A stretch of 64,000 bases of DNA from Cinclus cinclus (taxonomy: Eukaryota; Chordata; Aves; Passeriformes; Cinclidae), in the NCBI RefSeq assembly GCF_963662255.1, contig NC_085046.1, positions 130,369,332 to 130,433,331 on the forward strand. Reading direction: 5' to 3'. Below, in pieces: positions 14,350 to 24,757 of this stretch. Numbering within the stretch: position 1 is the first letter of the stretch; each line of letters starts with the position of its first letter. The position numbers and the translations under genes are program-made. The notes under the pieces were generated by a model. The model saw only the letters and a list, made by a program, of their open reading frames with translations, was not told the origin of the DNA and did not search any database.

Positions 14350-16724
14350 AACAGTTGCTTTATCATCCTCTACCTTTTCTAGATTTTCCTCATTTTTATA
14401 TGAACTCCATTTCCCCCCTCCATTTTGTATTTCATTGATCCCACTTCTGCTGCAGAAAACAGAAAACAGCCTATAGCAACAACAACACTGAAACCAGAAA
14501 TACACTGATAGACTTTTTTGACAAGAAAAAAAGTACTCTGCAGATAGATGTATTTCCTGAGAACCTCCTTGAAGTGTTATTTTTTTCATGTCTGGCCAAA
14601 AGCTTTGTGTATACTTTTTCAGTCTCCAGGTAAACTGCATCTACTTTTGTTAGCTTTTCAGGGATTCACAATTGCTCAAGTTATATGAATGAACAAGATT
14701 CACATACCACTAGATTTGCAGTTTTAATTATACCTAATCCTGTGTGTTTCACTGAAGTGTTGAAATACTGAATAAATTGGACTAGCTCAAGGGGCTGACA
14801 TTTCTCACAGACATGCCCTTGTTGCTGTAGTATGCCAAGTTCATTACTGCACAACAGTTCATTACTGCCTACTACCTGCAAATTCCCCATGTACTCAGTG
14901 TGCATCCCTCTGTACATCAGGGACCTTTATAACCCTCTCCAGCTATTCTTGTTTCATGCCACCTATTTATCTCCTTTCCTTCAAAGATTTATTCCTGGGT
15001 GATCCCTTCCATTTTTTTTCTACTTTTTTTTCCTACTGTAGGAAATAAATTATTCAGGGTGTCAACATACTAGAACTAGAACTGAGATGGAGGTAGTTAT
15101 AATTAAATGCTAATAACTGCCAGGAAAATTACAGAGCTGTTCTCAGCTGGTAGGTCTGCCAGGCAGCTGCCAGGAGAACTATGTTTTTCCCCTACTCTTC
15201 TTCTCGTTTACTGATTTTTCACCAAAATAGGGTGTTGTCTTTAATTCTGAACTTTCAGAAACATTCCAGCACTGATTGGATATGTCATTCAAAAGTAGTA
15301 AGATAATGGACAAAGAAACAGAGGAATATTTTTCTGTTGAAATAAGGGCTTTTGATGCAGGCTTGGAGTGTGCTTCAACATTACACTTACGAGTTGCCAT
15401 ATCCCTCTGTTGTGTCAATGCAGCTCTCTGGGGAGGCTATGCTATAAATGAGATGGTTTCCATTAGCATTGATTATTTCTCTGAGCTGGCTTGCAGTGCA
15501 CACTCCTGAAAATGTTACCAGTAAATTTCACCACTCCTACCACTCTAGCAGAGGGACAGAAAGGTATAGCAGATCTACAAAGGAATTCTTCAAGTTCTTG
15601 TTAGTCCTAGAGAAATTGTAGTCAGAAACACAACATTAAAGACCACTGACACTGCTAAAATTTTCCTGTCCCTCACCTGCCTGCTACCACCTGTTAGCCA
15701 CAGGTTAACATGCCACGTGTACTGAAGAATGGTCGAACATACACTCAAGTATGAGCTGTGGGAGTGGTGACCTCTGTAAGAAGAAAAGCAATCCAAGCTG
15801 CTTTGACTTTTTGTGAGGTGAAATACTGTCTTATGAGCTGTGATTCATGAGTTAAGATGGCACAGCAAGTGAGGCAATGGTGTATGCAAAATGAAGTTTG
15901 ATTCATGGTTAACTGAGCATGTGTATACCAGAGGCAGAGCAGACAGGTAATCCAGTAGGATTTGGAGCCTCCAGACCTTTATTAGCTCAGCCAAATTTCA
16001 ATATATGTACTGCTATAGGGGTAGGCTCCTACCCAAGCACTTGCTGCTTGAGCTTCAAATGCACTTTCTCAAATGCTGTATAGTGTTGTCTTTTCTGTTT
16101 CCAGCCACATAACAACACTGCAGATAAAATTAATGGGATTTCAACTTTCCAGGAAGGATATGTAACTCAAGAGGGATACCCCGGGCCCTCTTTTAAAACT
16201 CAAATCAGAGGCCTTTATCTACATCAAAGCCATTCCCACATGCACTGCATACTGCACTTATCCCTGACAAAAATGAGCTCAGCTCCTTCCCAGATCACCA
16301 TGCCAATACGTCAGCCTGCAGGGATTCTACTAACTCACCTTTCCAGGGCATCTTCTGGGTGTCACAAGCAACCCCAAAATGAGTTGGAGCTGCTGGAGAT
16401 GCCTTTGGCCATGCAGAACATCAAGAGCATTCCTGGGTTTTAGGAGCTCCTCTCACATCTGAAATGGTGAAATTGACAACCAAAGCAAGATCTTGCTCTG
16501 AACCAAGCCAGGAAATGCATACCTTTATTAAGCAGAGTGGGAACAAGTGTTTGACACCACTGGGGTTTGCCCCGCATGGCCATTTGTCAATTATAACAAC
16601 ATGAACCAAACTTTGGAGAGGGGACTGTTTGAGGCAGTGGCACATCTGAGGGGTTCACAGGGCTCCAGGTCAGTGCCCGCCGTGCCCAAGCTGCCCACAC
16701 ACCCCTGGGGGCAGCCGGCCCACT
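14350..16724. other. Intergenic sequence between two CR1 fragments
   Basis: I see no recognisable gene, RNA or element. The sequence is moderately AT-rich, and becomes GC-richer from about 16,660 as it approaches the next CR1 and the promoter island. Short reading frames on both strands look like chance. Confidence 0.55.
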
Positions 16725-17245
16725 CTGCCCTGAGAGGAGACCGTGCCAAGGGCTGTGTGCAGTTCTGGGCTCCTCAGGTCCAGAAGGACATTGAGGTGCT
16801 GCACAGAGTCCAGGGAAAGGCACTGGAGCTGTTGAAAGGTCTGGAGGATGAGTCCTATGAGGAGCAGCTAAGGGAGCCGGGGTTAGCCGGGAGGAGGCTC
16901 AGGGGTGATTTCATCGCTGCCTACAAGTGCCTGGAAGGAGAGTGTAGCCAGCAGGGAATTGGAGCCTCTTCCCAGAAAAAAAAAAAGAAAAAAAAGAGAG
17001 AACATGAGGATATAGACTCAACCTGTGACAGAGGATGTTCAGGTTGGACGTTAGGAGGAATTTCTTCACATAAAGGGTTATTAGACACTAGAATGAACTT
17101 CCCAGGGAGTTGGCAGTCATAGTCCCTGGGGATATTTAAGTAAAGACTGCACACTCAGTACCATGGTATAACTGACATGGTTCCCCTCGGTCACAGGTTG
17201 GACGCGATGACCTCCGAGGCGCTCTCCAACCTCCCTCATTCCCTG
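16725..17245 (+). mobile_element. CR1 LINE 3' fragment running into the VPS13B CpG island
   Basis: The order of blocks matches CR1 (end of the reverse transcriptase ORF plus 3' UTR): 'TGTGCAGTTCTGGGCTCC', 'AAGGACATTGAGGTGCTG', 'GGTCTGGAGGATGAGTCCTA', 'GAGGCTCAGGGGTGATTTC', 'TTGGACGTTAGGAGGAATTT' and a terminal 'GGTTGGACGCGATGACCTCC ... CTCTCCAACCTCC'. An A-rich tract at 16,976-17,000 interrupts the body. The last 60 bases hold several CpG dinucleotides and overlap the start of the CpG island. The 5' boundary is approximate, because 16,660-16,724 is GC-rich but not clearly CR1. The element is broken and inactive. It lies about 90 bp upstream of the first promoter motif. Confidence 0.9.
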
Positions 17246-17333
17246 CGACCCCGTCCCACGGCTCGCGCGCCCGCGCACCCCCCCTCCCCACCCTCACGGG
17301 CACGCCGGGCGGGGAAACCCCGCACCCCATAGG

Positions 17334-17339
17334 CACGTG
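17334..17339. promoter_or_regulatory. E-box, CLEAR-like (GGCACGTGACC)
   Basis: The palindrome CACGTG is flanked as GG-CACGTG-ACC. This fits USF/MYC/TFE-family binding and is close to the CLEAR motif GTCACGTGAC bound by TFEB and TFE3. It lies about 90 bp upstream of the NRF1 site, in the promoter island. Binding is inferred from the motif only. Confidence 0.5.
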
Positions 17340-17367
17340 ACCTCCTCCGCCTCAGAGCCCCCGCCTG

Positions 17368-17379
17368 GCCCCGCCCCAC
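17368..17379. promoter_or_regulatory. GC-box (Sp/KLF)
   Basis: GGCCCCGCCCCA matches the Sp1/KLF GC-box on the opposite strand. It lies between the E-box and the NRF1 site in the island. Confidence 0.5.
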
Positions 17380-17420
17380 GCTCGCGCCAAACGCTTCCGG
17401 CCGAGGGCCGGCGGAGGAGC

Positions 17421-17430
17421 GCGCATGCGC
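17421..17430. promoter_or_regulatory. NRF1 binding palindrome
   Basis: GCGCATGCGC is the perfect core of the NRF1 consensus. NRF1 sites usually lie within some tens of bases of a transcription start, so initiation is probably nearby, within about 17,400-17,500. A CCGGAAG ETS-type motif follows about 10 bp downstream. Confidence 0.65.
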
Positions 17431-17562
17431 CGGGAAACCCGGAAGCGCCCGAGCGGTGGAGCCGGGGCGGGAGGCGCTGCCCGAGGCGCTGCGTGCGCGG
17501 CGCTCCCGCGGCCCGGCCGGCCCGGGGTGGGCGCGGAACCTCGGGGCGCTGTGCAGGGCCAG
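17431..17562 (+). other. VPS13B: VPS13B exon 1, non-coding (5' UTR), start approximate
   Basis: The 3' edge is set by a strong donor, CAG|GTAAAG, with GT at 17,563-17,564. The first good acceptor downstream is at 18,345-18,346, followed by an exon with the VPS13B start codon. The 5' edge is a guess from the NRF1 and ETS positions. A weaker alternative donor is GAAG|GTACGG near 17,626. The exon is very GC-rich and has no start codon in frame with VPS13B, so it would be entirely untranslated. Transcript data are needed to fix both ends. Confidence 0.5.
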
Positions 17563-17577
17563 GTAAAGGGGCCCTGA

Positions 17578-17600
17578 GGGGGCGTGGGCCCGCGGGAGGG
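17578..17600 (+). other. G-quadruplex motif next to the exon 1 donor
   Basis: Four G-runs (GGGGG, GGG, GGG, GGG) are separated by loops of 3, 5 and 1 bases, which fits the canonical G4 pattern. The motif starts 15 bases after the exon 1 donor, on the coding strand, so it would be present in the nascent RNA. Confidence 0.6.
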
Positions 17601-18075
17601 ACGTGCGAGAGGATGTGTCCGGAAGGTACGGGTGCGGGACTCCCCGGTTTGTGAAGGTATCTAGGTAAAGCCGCGGCGGTGACGGGGCGGGGAAGGGTCT
17701 CCTCAGGTCGGCAAGGGTTTGGGAAAGGATGTGGGGAGCGATGGGAGTGATGGCAGACCTGAACGTAACCTCAGCTCAGTTCACGAGGGATGTTGGTTTC
17801 TTGGAGTTCAGGCTGGCACGAAACTGGCGGGGTTGCCTTGTACACGGTGCTGGGACCGGTGAGGTGCGTCTAAGGCGATAGTTTACTGCGGACTCTTCTC
17901 GGTTAGGAGTTACCATTTCTTGGTCTTATCAAGGTTTATCCTTTTGATGACTCCAAAAAGGAGTTTTCCTGTCACTTAAATGCTATGTGAAAGTACGGTG
18001 GACTGCTCGCTCACCTTTTCTGTTTCTTCATTTATTTAGTTGGCTTTTCTTTTGAACAAGCCAGTTTCTAGTTCA

Positions 18076-18146
18076 TATGTGTATATATACATACACACAG
18101 TCACACATATATATGCACGTGCATACATATATATATGTGTGTGTGT
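18076..18146. repeat. Compound TA/CA/TG microsatellite
   Basis: Alternating purine-pyrimidine sequence: interrupted GTATATA, CACACA, ATATAT and GTGTGT runs within intron 1. Confidence 0.85.
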
Positions 18147-18377
18147 AACCTGGAAACTTCTAAATAAAAATAGATGTGCTTGCATCTTTCTATACATTTT
18201 ATCTTTGTGTGTAACTCTATGAAACTCGGACTATAAATGATGTTTAGAATTATTTTCATGCATTCAAACAATGGGAGTGTTGTGTTATTGAAAATGCGAC
18301 TGGAGATATCTAACTAATATCTCATGTTCTTGTCCTCTTTTCCTAGTGCTTGACCTGTAATACAGAGATCTTCCAGA

Positions 18378-18524
18378 ATGCTGGAGTCCTATGTAACCCC
18401 TATTTTGATGAGTTATGTGAATCGCTACATAAAGAACTTGAAGCCTTCAGATCTGCAGTTGTCACTCTGGGGAGGAGATGTTGTGCTTAGTAAACTTGAA
18501 TTAAAGTTGGATGTACTTGAACAG
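18378..18524 (+). CDS. VPS13B: VPS13B coding exon 1 (transcript exon 2), residues 1-49
   Basis: The exon starts at 18,347 after TTTTCCTAG and ends at 18,524 before GTATGT. The start codon at 18,378 lies in CCAGAATGC, an acceptable context. The 49 codons begin MLESYVTPILMSYVNRYIKN and include the WGGDVVL motif typical of VPS13 N-termini; they end LDVLEQ. As far as I recall the vertebrate VPS13B sequence, this start is essentially identical. The segment begins the chorein-type N-terminal domain, which caps the lipid-transfer groove. VPS13B is a protein of about 4,000 residues at the Golgi and endosomes that moves phospholipids between membranes; its loss causes Cohen syndrome in people. The following intron is phase 0. 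An upstream ATG in exon 1 could overlap this start out of frame. Confidence 0.97.
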
Positions 18525-19782
18525 GTATGTTATGTTTATAGCAGTTAATGTACATGTCTTTGATTTAAAAGAAGTTGGCTGAATTATTTTAGGTTGGTCT
18601 GCGCAGCTAGGTCATAACTTAGTGCTTGCTGGTTTCCTTCTTATGCAAGTATTTTTTTTCCCTCTGCATTTAGTTATTCTTGCTTTAATTTCATGCCATT
18701 TGTTTAGCAATGAATGGTAATTCTTTACACATTCTGTAAGTTATGGAGTGTGAAGAGAGGCTTTTTTGTGGACATGTTTCTTTCAGTAACTATTGTTTAC
18801 AGTGGGAACATTAATTGAATTGCTTTTCCAGTATAATTGCATATAGTAACTAAATTGAAAGGTCACAAAGTGAAATGGGATCTCTTTTTGATTATGCATA
18901 CCCATTTGTGCTCTTTGTATTGTTTTCTAACTTCAGATTTCATCTTTCCAGTGGTATCTAAACTTAAGAGCAATTGAGGAATAGATTTGAGCATCTGGTT
19001 TCTGTGGATTAAATCAAAGACTCAGTAAAACTTAGCTTTAAAACAACACGGTTGACCCAGTAAAACACTAGATACAGCATTTGGAGCCTGCTGTCAATAT
19101 GCAGTGGTAAAGCCTTAGCACAGGGATGGTTTCCTTTTATGCTTATCTGGTTGACAGCTTGAGTGTGTGAGACCGATAATGCTGCTTTCTGTTGTGAATG
19201 GTGTAGCAGGGCTTAGCTCGAGTCCTGTGGCCAGATGTAGTCCAACCAAGTGAAGGAGCTGAGAGAAAAGCAGGAAAGAATGGGAAATTTAGACAATACA
19301 TCCCTTGAAAGAAGAATCAAATACATGGGGAATGTGTTTTTGATATTAACTAAAATAAGGTGAGACAAGATAGGGCAAGAATTACTTGAATCTGACAAGA
19401 AGCAATTGAATAAATTACATGTTGAGAGACTTAGGTTAGACATAAATGGAAATCTTATGTGTCAGATTATGAGGCATTGGAATAGGCTGGGGTGACTGCA
19501 TGTCTATTAGGAACATCTTTTAAAATGTGAAAAAAATACGTATGGTTTATTAAGAACCTTGATCCTGTTCTGGGAGAAGAGACAATCTTAGAAGAGATCT
19601 TGTCCTGTTTTCTGCTTTTTAAAGAACATTACTTGTATTCCTTGAAGTATTTCATAGTCTCTGTATTTACTCTTAAGTCTGTTAATTGATGCATGCTGTC
19701 CATACAGTTGATGTTCTGTAGGATGTGTTCCCCTGCCAGCCTTTTAAAATGTATATGTACAAAGAAAGGTTGATCACAAGGG

Positions 19783-19965
19783 TGTTCTGGAGGTCATCTG
19801 GTCCAACCTCCTGTTCTGAGCAGGGCTGTTGCCAGCATTGTCAGACCAGTTTGTGTTTTACTTGAGCTGGTTCTTGAAATCTGTCTTGTGGGAAGCTCCT
19901 CTCTGGGTAAGCTGTTTCAGTGCTGTGCTGTGCTGTGCAGAGAGCAAGTTTGTCCTAATAACAAA
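19783..19965 (-). mobile_element. CR1 LINE 3' tail fragment, antisense
   Basis: 'GGAGGTCATCTGGTCCAACC' followed by 'CTGTTCTGAGCAGGGCTG' is the reverse complement of the CR1 3' end (GGTTGGACTAGATGACCTCC preceded by an AGCAGG block). The following 100 bases match the antisense 3' UTR only loosely. A small GTGCT tandem repeat lies at 19,918-19,939. The right-hand boundary is uncertain. Confidence 0.8.
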
Positions 19966-20366
19966 TGATGACTTGGGATGGATATATCAAACTTGCTATG
20001 TTACCTGACACTGTAAGAATTTTGCTGCTGTCATTGGTGGTGTTCCCTTTCCAGTAGTTGCAGTTTGCTGGTAGGTGACCCCTTCCTTCATCTTTGTCTA
20101 TGAACTGTGTTCCTAAATATCCAGCTCAACCTGATAATGTCATGGCTCTTGTGGCAAATATTGCCATATGTACCCATGCTCATTTGAATGGGGATGTGAA
20201 TATGTGATGGATGTAAAATTTAGCTTAGATTCATTGTTTCATTGTTTTTAGATTATTTTTTGGCTGGGTGTTTGTGAAGTGTAGTTATCTTCGTTTGGCT
20301 CTTATTGTTCTTTGGAACTTGTCTGAGCCCACATTTAGAGTGTTTTCCTCTTTTCCTGTCTCTCTC

Positions 20367-20385
20367 TTTTTTTTTTTTTTTTTTT
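20367..20385. repeat. Poly(T) tract
   Basis: About 19 T preceded by a TCTCTC pyrimidine stretch, within intron 2. No adjacent retroelement was recognised. Confidence 0.85.
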
Positions 20386-23300
20386 CTGCTCAGCAAAATT
20401 ATTTCAGTAAGCAGTATATGATAATGTAAAGTCCCCAAGCCCAAGGAGCTCCCTTGAAAAGCTGGTCTCTAAAATTACCAGTATATATCATTTTAGTTGG
20501 GTTCTCTCCCCTGATGGATTCATGATACACAAAGTTAGTCCCCTTAACCGCTCTGCTGTTGTAACACTGTTTTGTCCTGGGTTCCAATCCCCAACCTGGT
20601 TCCTTGATCCTTATCTGACATGAACACAGCTTTAATTTCATGCTTCAGGTTCTTAGATACAAATCCACCTATCCTGGGTGTATTTGTCTAGAGCCTTAAA
20701 TATTTCCAGAGAATTCCATCTTCTGTGCAGTTGCACATGGCTTTTTGGGAGTGTTAGCATGGGTGCCAAGCTGCCAGGATGAAGCGCTTTATAACAGATT
20801 TGGGAACAATTATGTGCTTCCTGCTCCATGCACTTTAGCTGATGTTAGTGTTCCCATGTCATGTTGTGTTGTGATGAGCCACCAAACAGAATCCCAAAGG
20901 ACAGAAGAGAGCAAAGCATAAACTGCTGTTTGTCTTAGAGAAGATTTTAATTTATTTTTGTGACCAAGTTGGAGCCAATACCTCTTGAAATCAGATGAAA
21001 TACAGTTGTTGACACAGAAGACTTACCAGATGTGAAAATAATGTTTTAGTACCTGAAAATACTTTGCATGTTTTTTACATATATTTATGTAAGTTTTATG
21101 CTGTCATCAAACTAAGCTTAATGTCATTGTAATTACTCTTTAGGGTCTGTCCTTCTCTCTGTCCCCCTTTTTTTTTTGTACAAACCAGTTCTGTAGTGAA
21201 AGTTGAGTACTAGTTTGTACTTGGCTTGAATCTTCTAGATACAGTGTAGCTTTTGTATATAATTGTGTCACTTTCTGAATAGCTAGTTGATTTTATTATA
21301 ATCTTTAGCTGAAGATTAAATCTAATAAAATTTTCATATTTTTTCCTATCCTGAATGATTCAATTACTAGAAGACTAAACATTCCAATAAATTTTCCATC
21401 TGTGTATAATATGCCCATTGCACAAAAACTACTTCAGGGAAGTAATTTTAACAAAATTTTGAAACTAATATTTAAAGTGTTTTTTGGAAAAGCGCTTTAA
21501 GTAATTGACCGTCAAGTTTTGTGTGAAGTCCTCATAGCACCAGGTAACAGAACTACCTCTGAACTTGTTAACTAGCTTGTGTGTAGTATATGTGTTGACA
21601 CAGTGATGCCAAAAAGTTAACATACATCATGATCTCTTCTTGCTGCTTGTGTGTATTCCCATAATTAGTTTTTAGCTGTTCTGCAAATGCAGAAGGGAAA
21701 GATTAAGTAGTCTTTGGAAGACAAAAGACATGTTGATCTAAAGATTATTGAATTTTATTATAGCGTGGATCTTTCATATCCAAAAGAATTTGTATAGAAG
21801 GAAACATGAAAAATTCTAATGTACTTAAAATAATTTTAAGGAAATGGGGGCATTGAAACATCCTTATTTTAAGTCTCTGTTATGTGCCACTGGTTACTTA
21901 TGAAATGTAGCCTTGACTGGGAAGAAAAGGTCTTTGAGTTAACAGTGATGTGGAGAACAGGTACTTGCCTATCACACCAACTTTTAGAATAGTCTTGTGT
22001 TTTAGAGCAAGGGTAGATTTTAGGCAAAGGGGAATTATGATCATCTAGTCTGCAGTCTTTCATGTTAGTCACTTATTTATGGATCAAGCCCAGAAGTTTG
22101 GTTTTAGTCATATATGTTTTTGTAAAGGATTTATATGATTAAATGGAAAATCTAAAATGGGAAGTCTAATCAGTAATGGGTATAGAAGAAATATTAAGAA
22201 TTTCAAGCAGTACTTAATGAAAGGAGAGAGATTGCACAGGAAACAGGGAGGAATAAAAATATTCTTTGTTATGTTGTGTTATAAACAAGTTGCTTAATTT
22301 GGCACACATTTGTATTGTCTACTGAATAGAGCAACAAAAATTTCTCTACACTGCTTTATTCTAATTGCCCTAGCTATAACCAGGACAGTGGGTTTCCTTA
22401 ATGTCAGACAACATTTATGTCTGAATTTCCTTTGAAAAAGAACTATCTTCTAAATATGTTGTGCATTTGCTTTTACCACCTTTATTTTGAAATAATTCCT
22501 TCTTCTGTTTCTTTCAATATGTTTCAGTTAACTAGACAGAAGTGAGAATGTGTTAAATCAATCCAGCAAATAGTGGAAAACCAGCTATTCTAAAATGCCT
22601 TTTGAAACAAAGACAAGTCAGGATCTAAATAGACATTGTGGTATTGATGAGTGACAAAAACTTATGCATCTACAAGTCCAGAATGAGAACTTGTTTCTAT
22701 TATTGTTCACAGTGGTAGTTTGGTGCCTTGATCTCTGAAAGCACTGTCTCTTATGTTGTAATGTATTTTTAGATTGCATGTTTTTTTATAATTTATTTCT
22801 GTGCCACACTTCGTGCGTGTCCTCAATCTTCCCCCCAAAAAAACCTCTGGGACAAAAGACATTACTTAATTTATTGTATGATTAATCATGTAGCAAGATC
22901 TGTAGCTAAACAGCCCAATATTTGCTTTTCAGTGTCTTAACTAAAACTGTCTGGATGAAAATTTTGTTTGTGTTGCTTGTGAGCCTAGGGCTGAATTTTT
23001 AGGAGAGGCTTTTCGCTAAAATCCTGAACTGTAGTAGTGAATGAGATGAAGAAAAAACAGTTTGTAAAAACAAATTAACCATTTTCTTTGAACTTTTAGT
23101 GAGGAAGTCTGAAACTGTCTTAGAATGGGGACTTGAAATTAGATGGGACTTTGTGTAAGCATGGCTGAAGAAGGAGACGAGTTTTTTTAGGATGAGATGG
23201 GTGTGTTTCTTTTAAACTTCATTAATCAGTACTCATTAAGGCCCAAAAACCGATTTACAAACTGAAAGCTGTACTTGGCAAAAAAGTAGAGCTATAATTT

Positions 23301-24125
23301 TGTGTAGTTTCCTCTTCTGAATTTTGTCAGCAGTGAATATGCAGTACTCTTAGCTCCTGGATACGGGATAAACTTTTTCATAATACCAGTAGAAAGGGTT
23401 AGGAGAATGGGGGAAAGTGTTCCCTAAAATTGTCCTCTTAGCAGCTGTTGTTGCTGTGATGGTGTAGGTATTGGTTAGAATAGTTGACTTGCCTCTAGTC
23501 ATCTCGAAGACTGTCTCAAGATGCAAACCTCTCACAGGTGTAAATGGTGATTATTTCAACTCTGAACTTAGAATATGGTAACTACTTAAGAAAATAAAAA
23601 CTTTTTAGGGGGGCTTTCAAAACATATCACTAAGACTTGATTATATATAAATTATTCATTAATTTATTACTGATAAATTTATTTATTTCATTATATTTAG
23701 GCAAAAAATTACGTTAGCTAGCTTCACAGAAATATTGCGTATGCATACTTTAAGACTTTGTAATGCATACCAAGTAGTAAATGCAAAATGCCCTTGTCAT
23801 CAAATTTTATTCATATTGAAGTTCTGTACAGCAGGGATAGCTCTAGGGTCAAGCAGTGCAAGAAGAGAGGCTTTCTGGATCCACTGGTAGATGTTTGTCT
23901 GAAATTCCCTAGCAACTTTCCTGCTTGGTTTCTGAGTTTCATGGACTTTTTCTGTGTGACACCTGTTCATTGACAGGAATTCTGAGTTGAATAAGATGTA
24001 TGTACCTAAACTGATCCAAGGGGCAAAGGTGCTTAAGCCCTGGTTTGCCAGGATAATTCTGGAATCCTCTGAACAAAGGTTCATGTTCCTGAGTTTACCA
24101 AAATACAGTAAAGAATCTCTGTGTG

Positions 24126-24757
24126 CTGGTCAGCAGCAGGCTCAGTAGGAGCCAGCAATGCACCCTGGCAGCCCAGAGGACAAACCCCTTCTGGGGAGCA
24201 TCAAACTCGGCCTCACCAGGTGGTCACAGAGGTGACTACACTGTACAGCCTTGGTGCAGCCTCACCTTGAGCTCTGTGTGCTGCTCTGGGGCCCACAGCT
24301 GAAGAATGAGGGGAAAGGATGAGAACGTGTCCAGAGGAGGGCAACAAAGGTGATGAAAGGGCCGGAGGCGATGTCCTGTTTGAAGGGACTGAGAACTTTG
24401 GGTTGTTTCATTTGGAGAAAAGGAAGCTGAGGGGTCACCTCACAGCTCTCTACAGCTTCCTGAGGAGGGGACGTGGAGAAGGAGATGCTGAGCTCTTCCC
24501 CAGTATTCAGGGATAGGACAAGTGGGAATGGTTCAGAGCTGTACCACAGGGGCCTTAGACAGGCCATTAGGAAGCATTTCTTTACTGAGGCTGGTCAAAC
24601 ACTGGAACAGGCTTCCTACAGGAGGTGGATGTCCCAAGCCTATCAGTGTGTAATAGGCATTTGGAGAATGCCCTTAATAACCTCTTTTGACTTCTAGTCA
24701 GCTCTGAATTGGTCAAGCAGTTGTACTTTATGGTCATTGTAGGTTTGCCAAAATGGC
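24126..24757 (+). mobile_element. CR1 LINE 3' fragment, relatively well preserved
   Basis: The + strand follows the CR1 consensus over about 630 bases: 'CAGCAGGCTCAGTAGGAGCC', 'GGTGCAGCCTCACCTTGAGC', 'GTCCAGAGGAGGGCAACAAA', 'GGAGAAAAGGAAGCTGAGGG', 'CAGCTTCCTGAGGAGGGG', 'ATTAGGAAGCATTTCTTTAC', 'AACACTGGAACAGGCTTCCT' and 'GAATGCCCTTAATAAC', ending near 'GGTCATTGTAGG'. It covers the end of the reverse transcriptase ORF and the 3' UTR. Small deletions and stops make it inactive. It seems less diverged than the CR1 copies at 13.9 and 57 kb, so it may be a younger insertion. Confidence 0.93.

Larger units (their letters stand above)
17185..17720 (+). promoter_or_regulatory. VPS13B: CpG island promoter of VPS13B
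   Basis: This is the only long GC- and CpG-rich stretch in an otherwise AT-rich window, and it sits 0.65-1.2 kb upstream of the VPS13B start codon. It has no TATA box but carries typical housekeeping promoter motifs: CACGTG (17,334-17,339), a GC-box (17,368-17,379), ETS-type TTCCGG and CCGGAAG (about 17,395-17,400 and 17,439-17,445) and an NRF1 palindrome (17,421-17,430). This architecture usually gives dispersed transcription starts and broad expression. The exact start site cannot be read from sequence. Divergent transcription is possible but no second gene is visible upstream. Confidence 0.85.
17563..18346 (+). other. VPS13B: VPS13B intron 1
   Basis: This intron of about 784 bp runs from GTAAAG to TTTTCCTAG. 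Its first 150 bases are still CpG island and include a G-quadruplex motif at 17,578-17,600. The remainder is ordinary AT-rich sequence with a mixed TA/CA/TG microsatellite near 18,076-18,146. Its length depends on the exon 1 donor chosen. Confidence 0.6.

Noticed and set aside
13843..14640. A 265-codon open frame on the - strand
   Set aside because: Most of it is antisense to the CR1 fragment at 13,862-14,349. The translation is Ser/Leu/Gln/Cys-rich with no recognisable domain.
16547..17122. A 191-codon open frame on the + strand
   Set aside because: Much of it lies in the CR1 fragment and includes a poly-Lys stretch from its A-tract. It is element sequence, not a gene.
17337..17654. A 105-codon Arg/Gly/Pro/Ala-rich frame across the CpG island
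   Set aside because: It begins at GTG rather than ATG, has the composition expected of any frame in CpG-rich DNA, and crosses the probable exon 1 donor.
20520..20600. tRNA-like box B (GGTTCCAATCC) and, on the other strand, a GAGCGGTTAAGG-like box A
   Set aside because: The two boxes are on opposite strands, the T-arm does not pair over five bases, and no acceptor stem is present. Chance or a very old tRNA-derived fragment.
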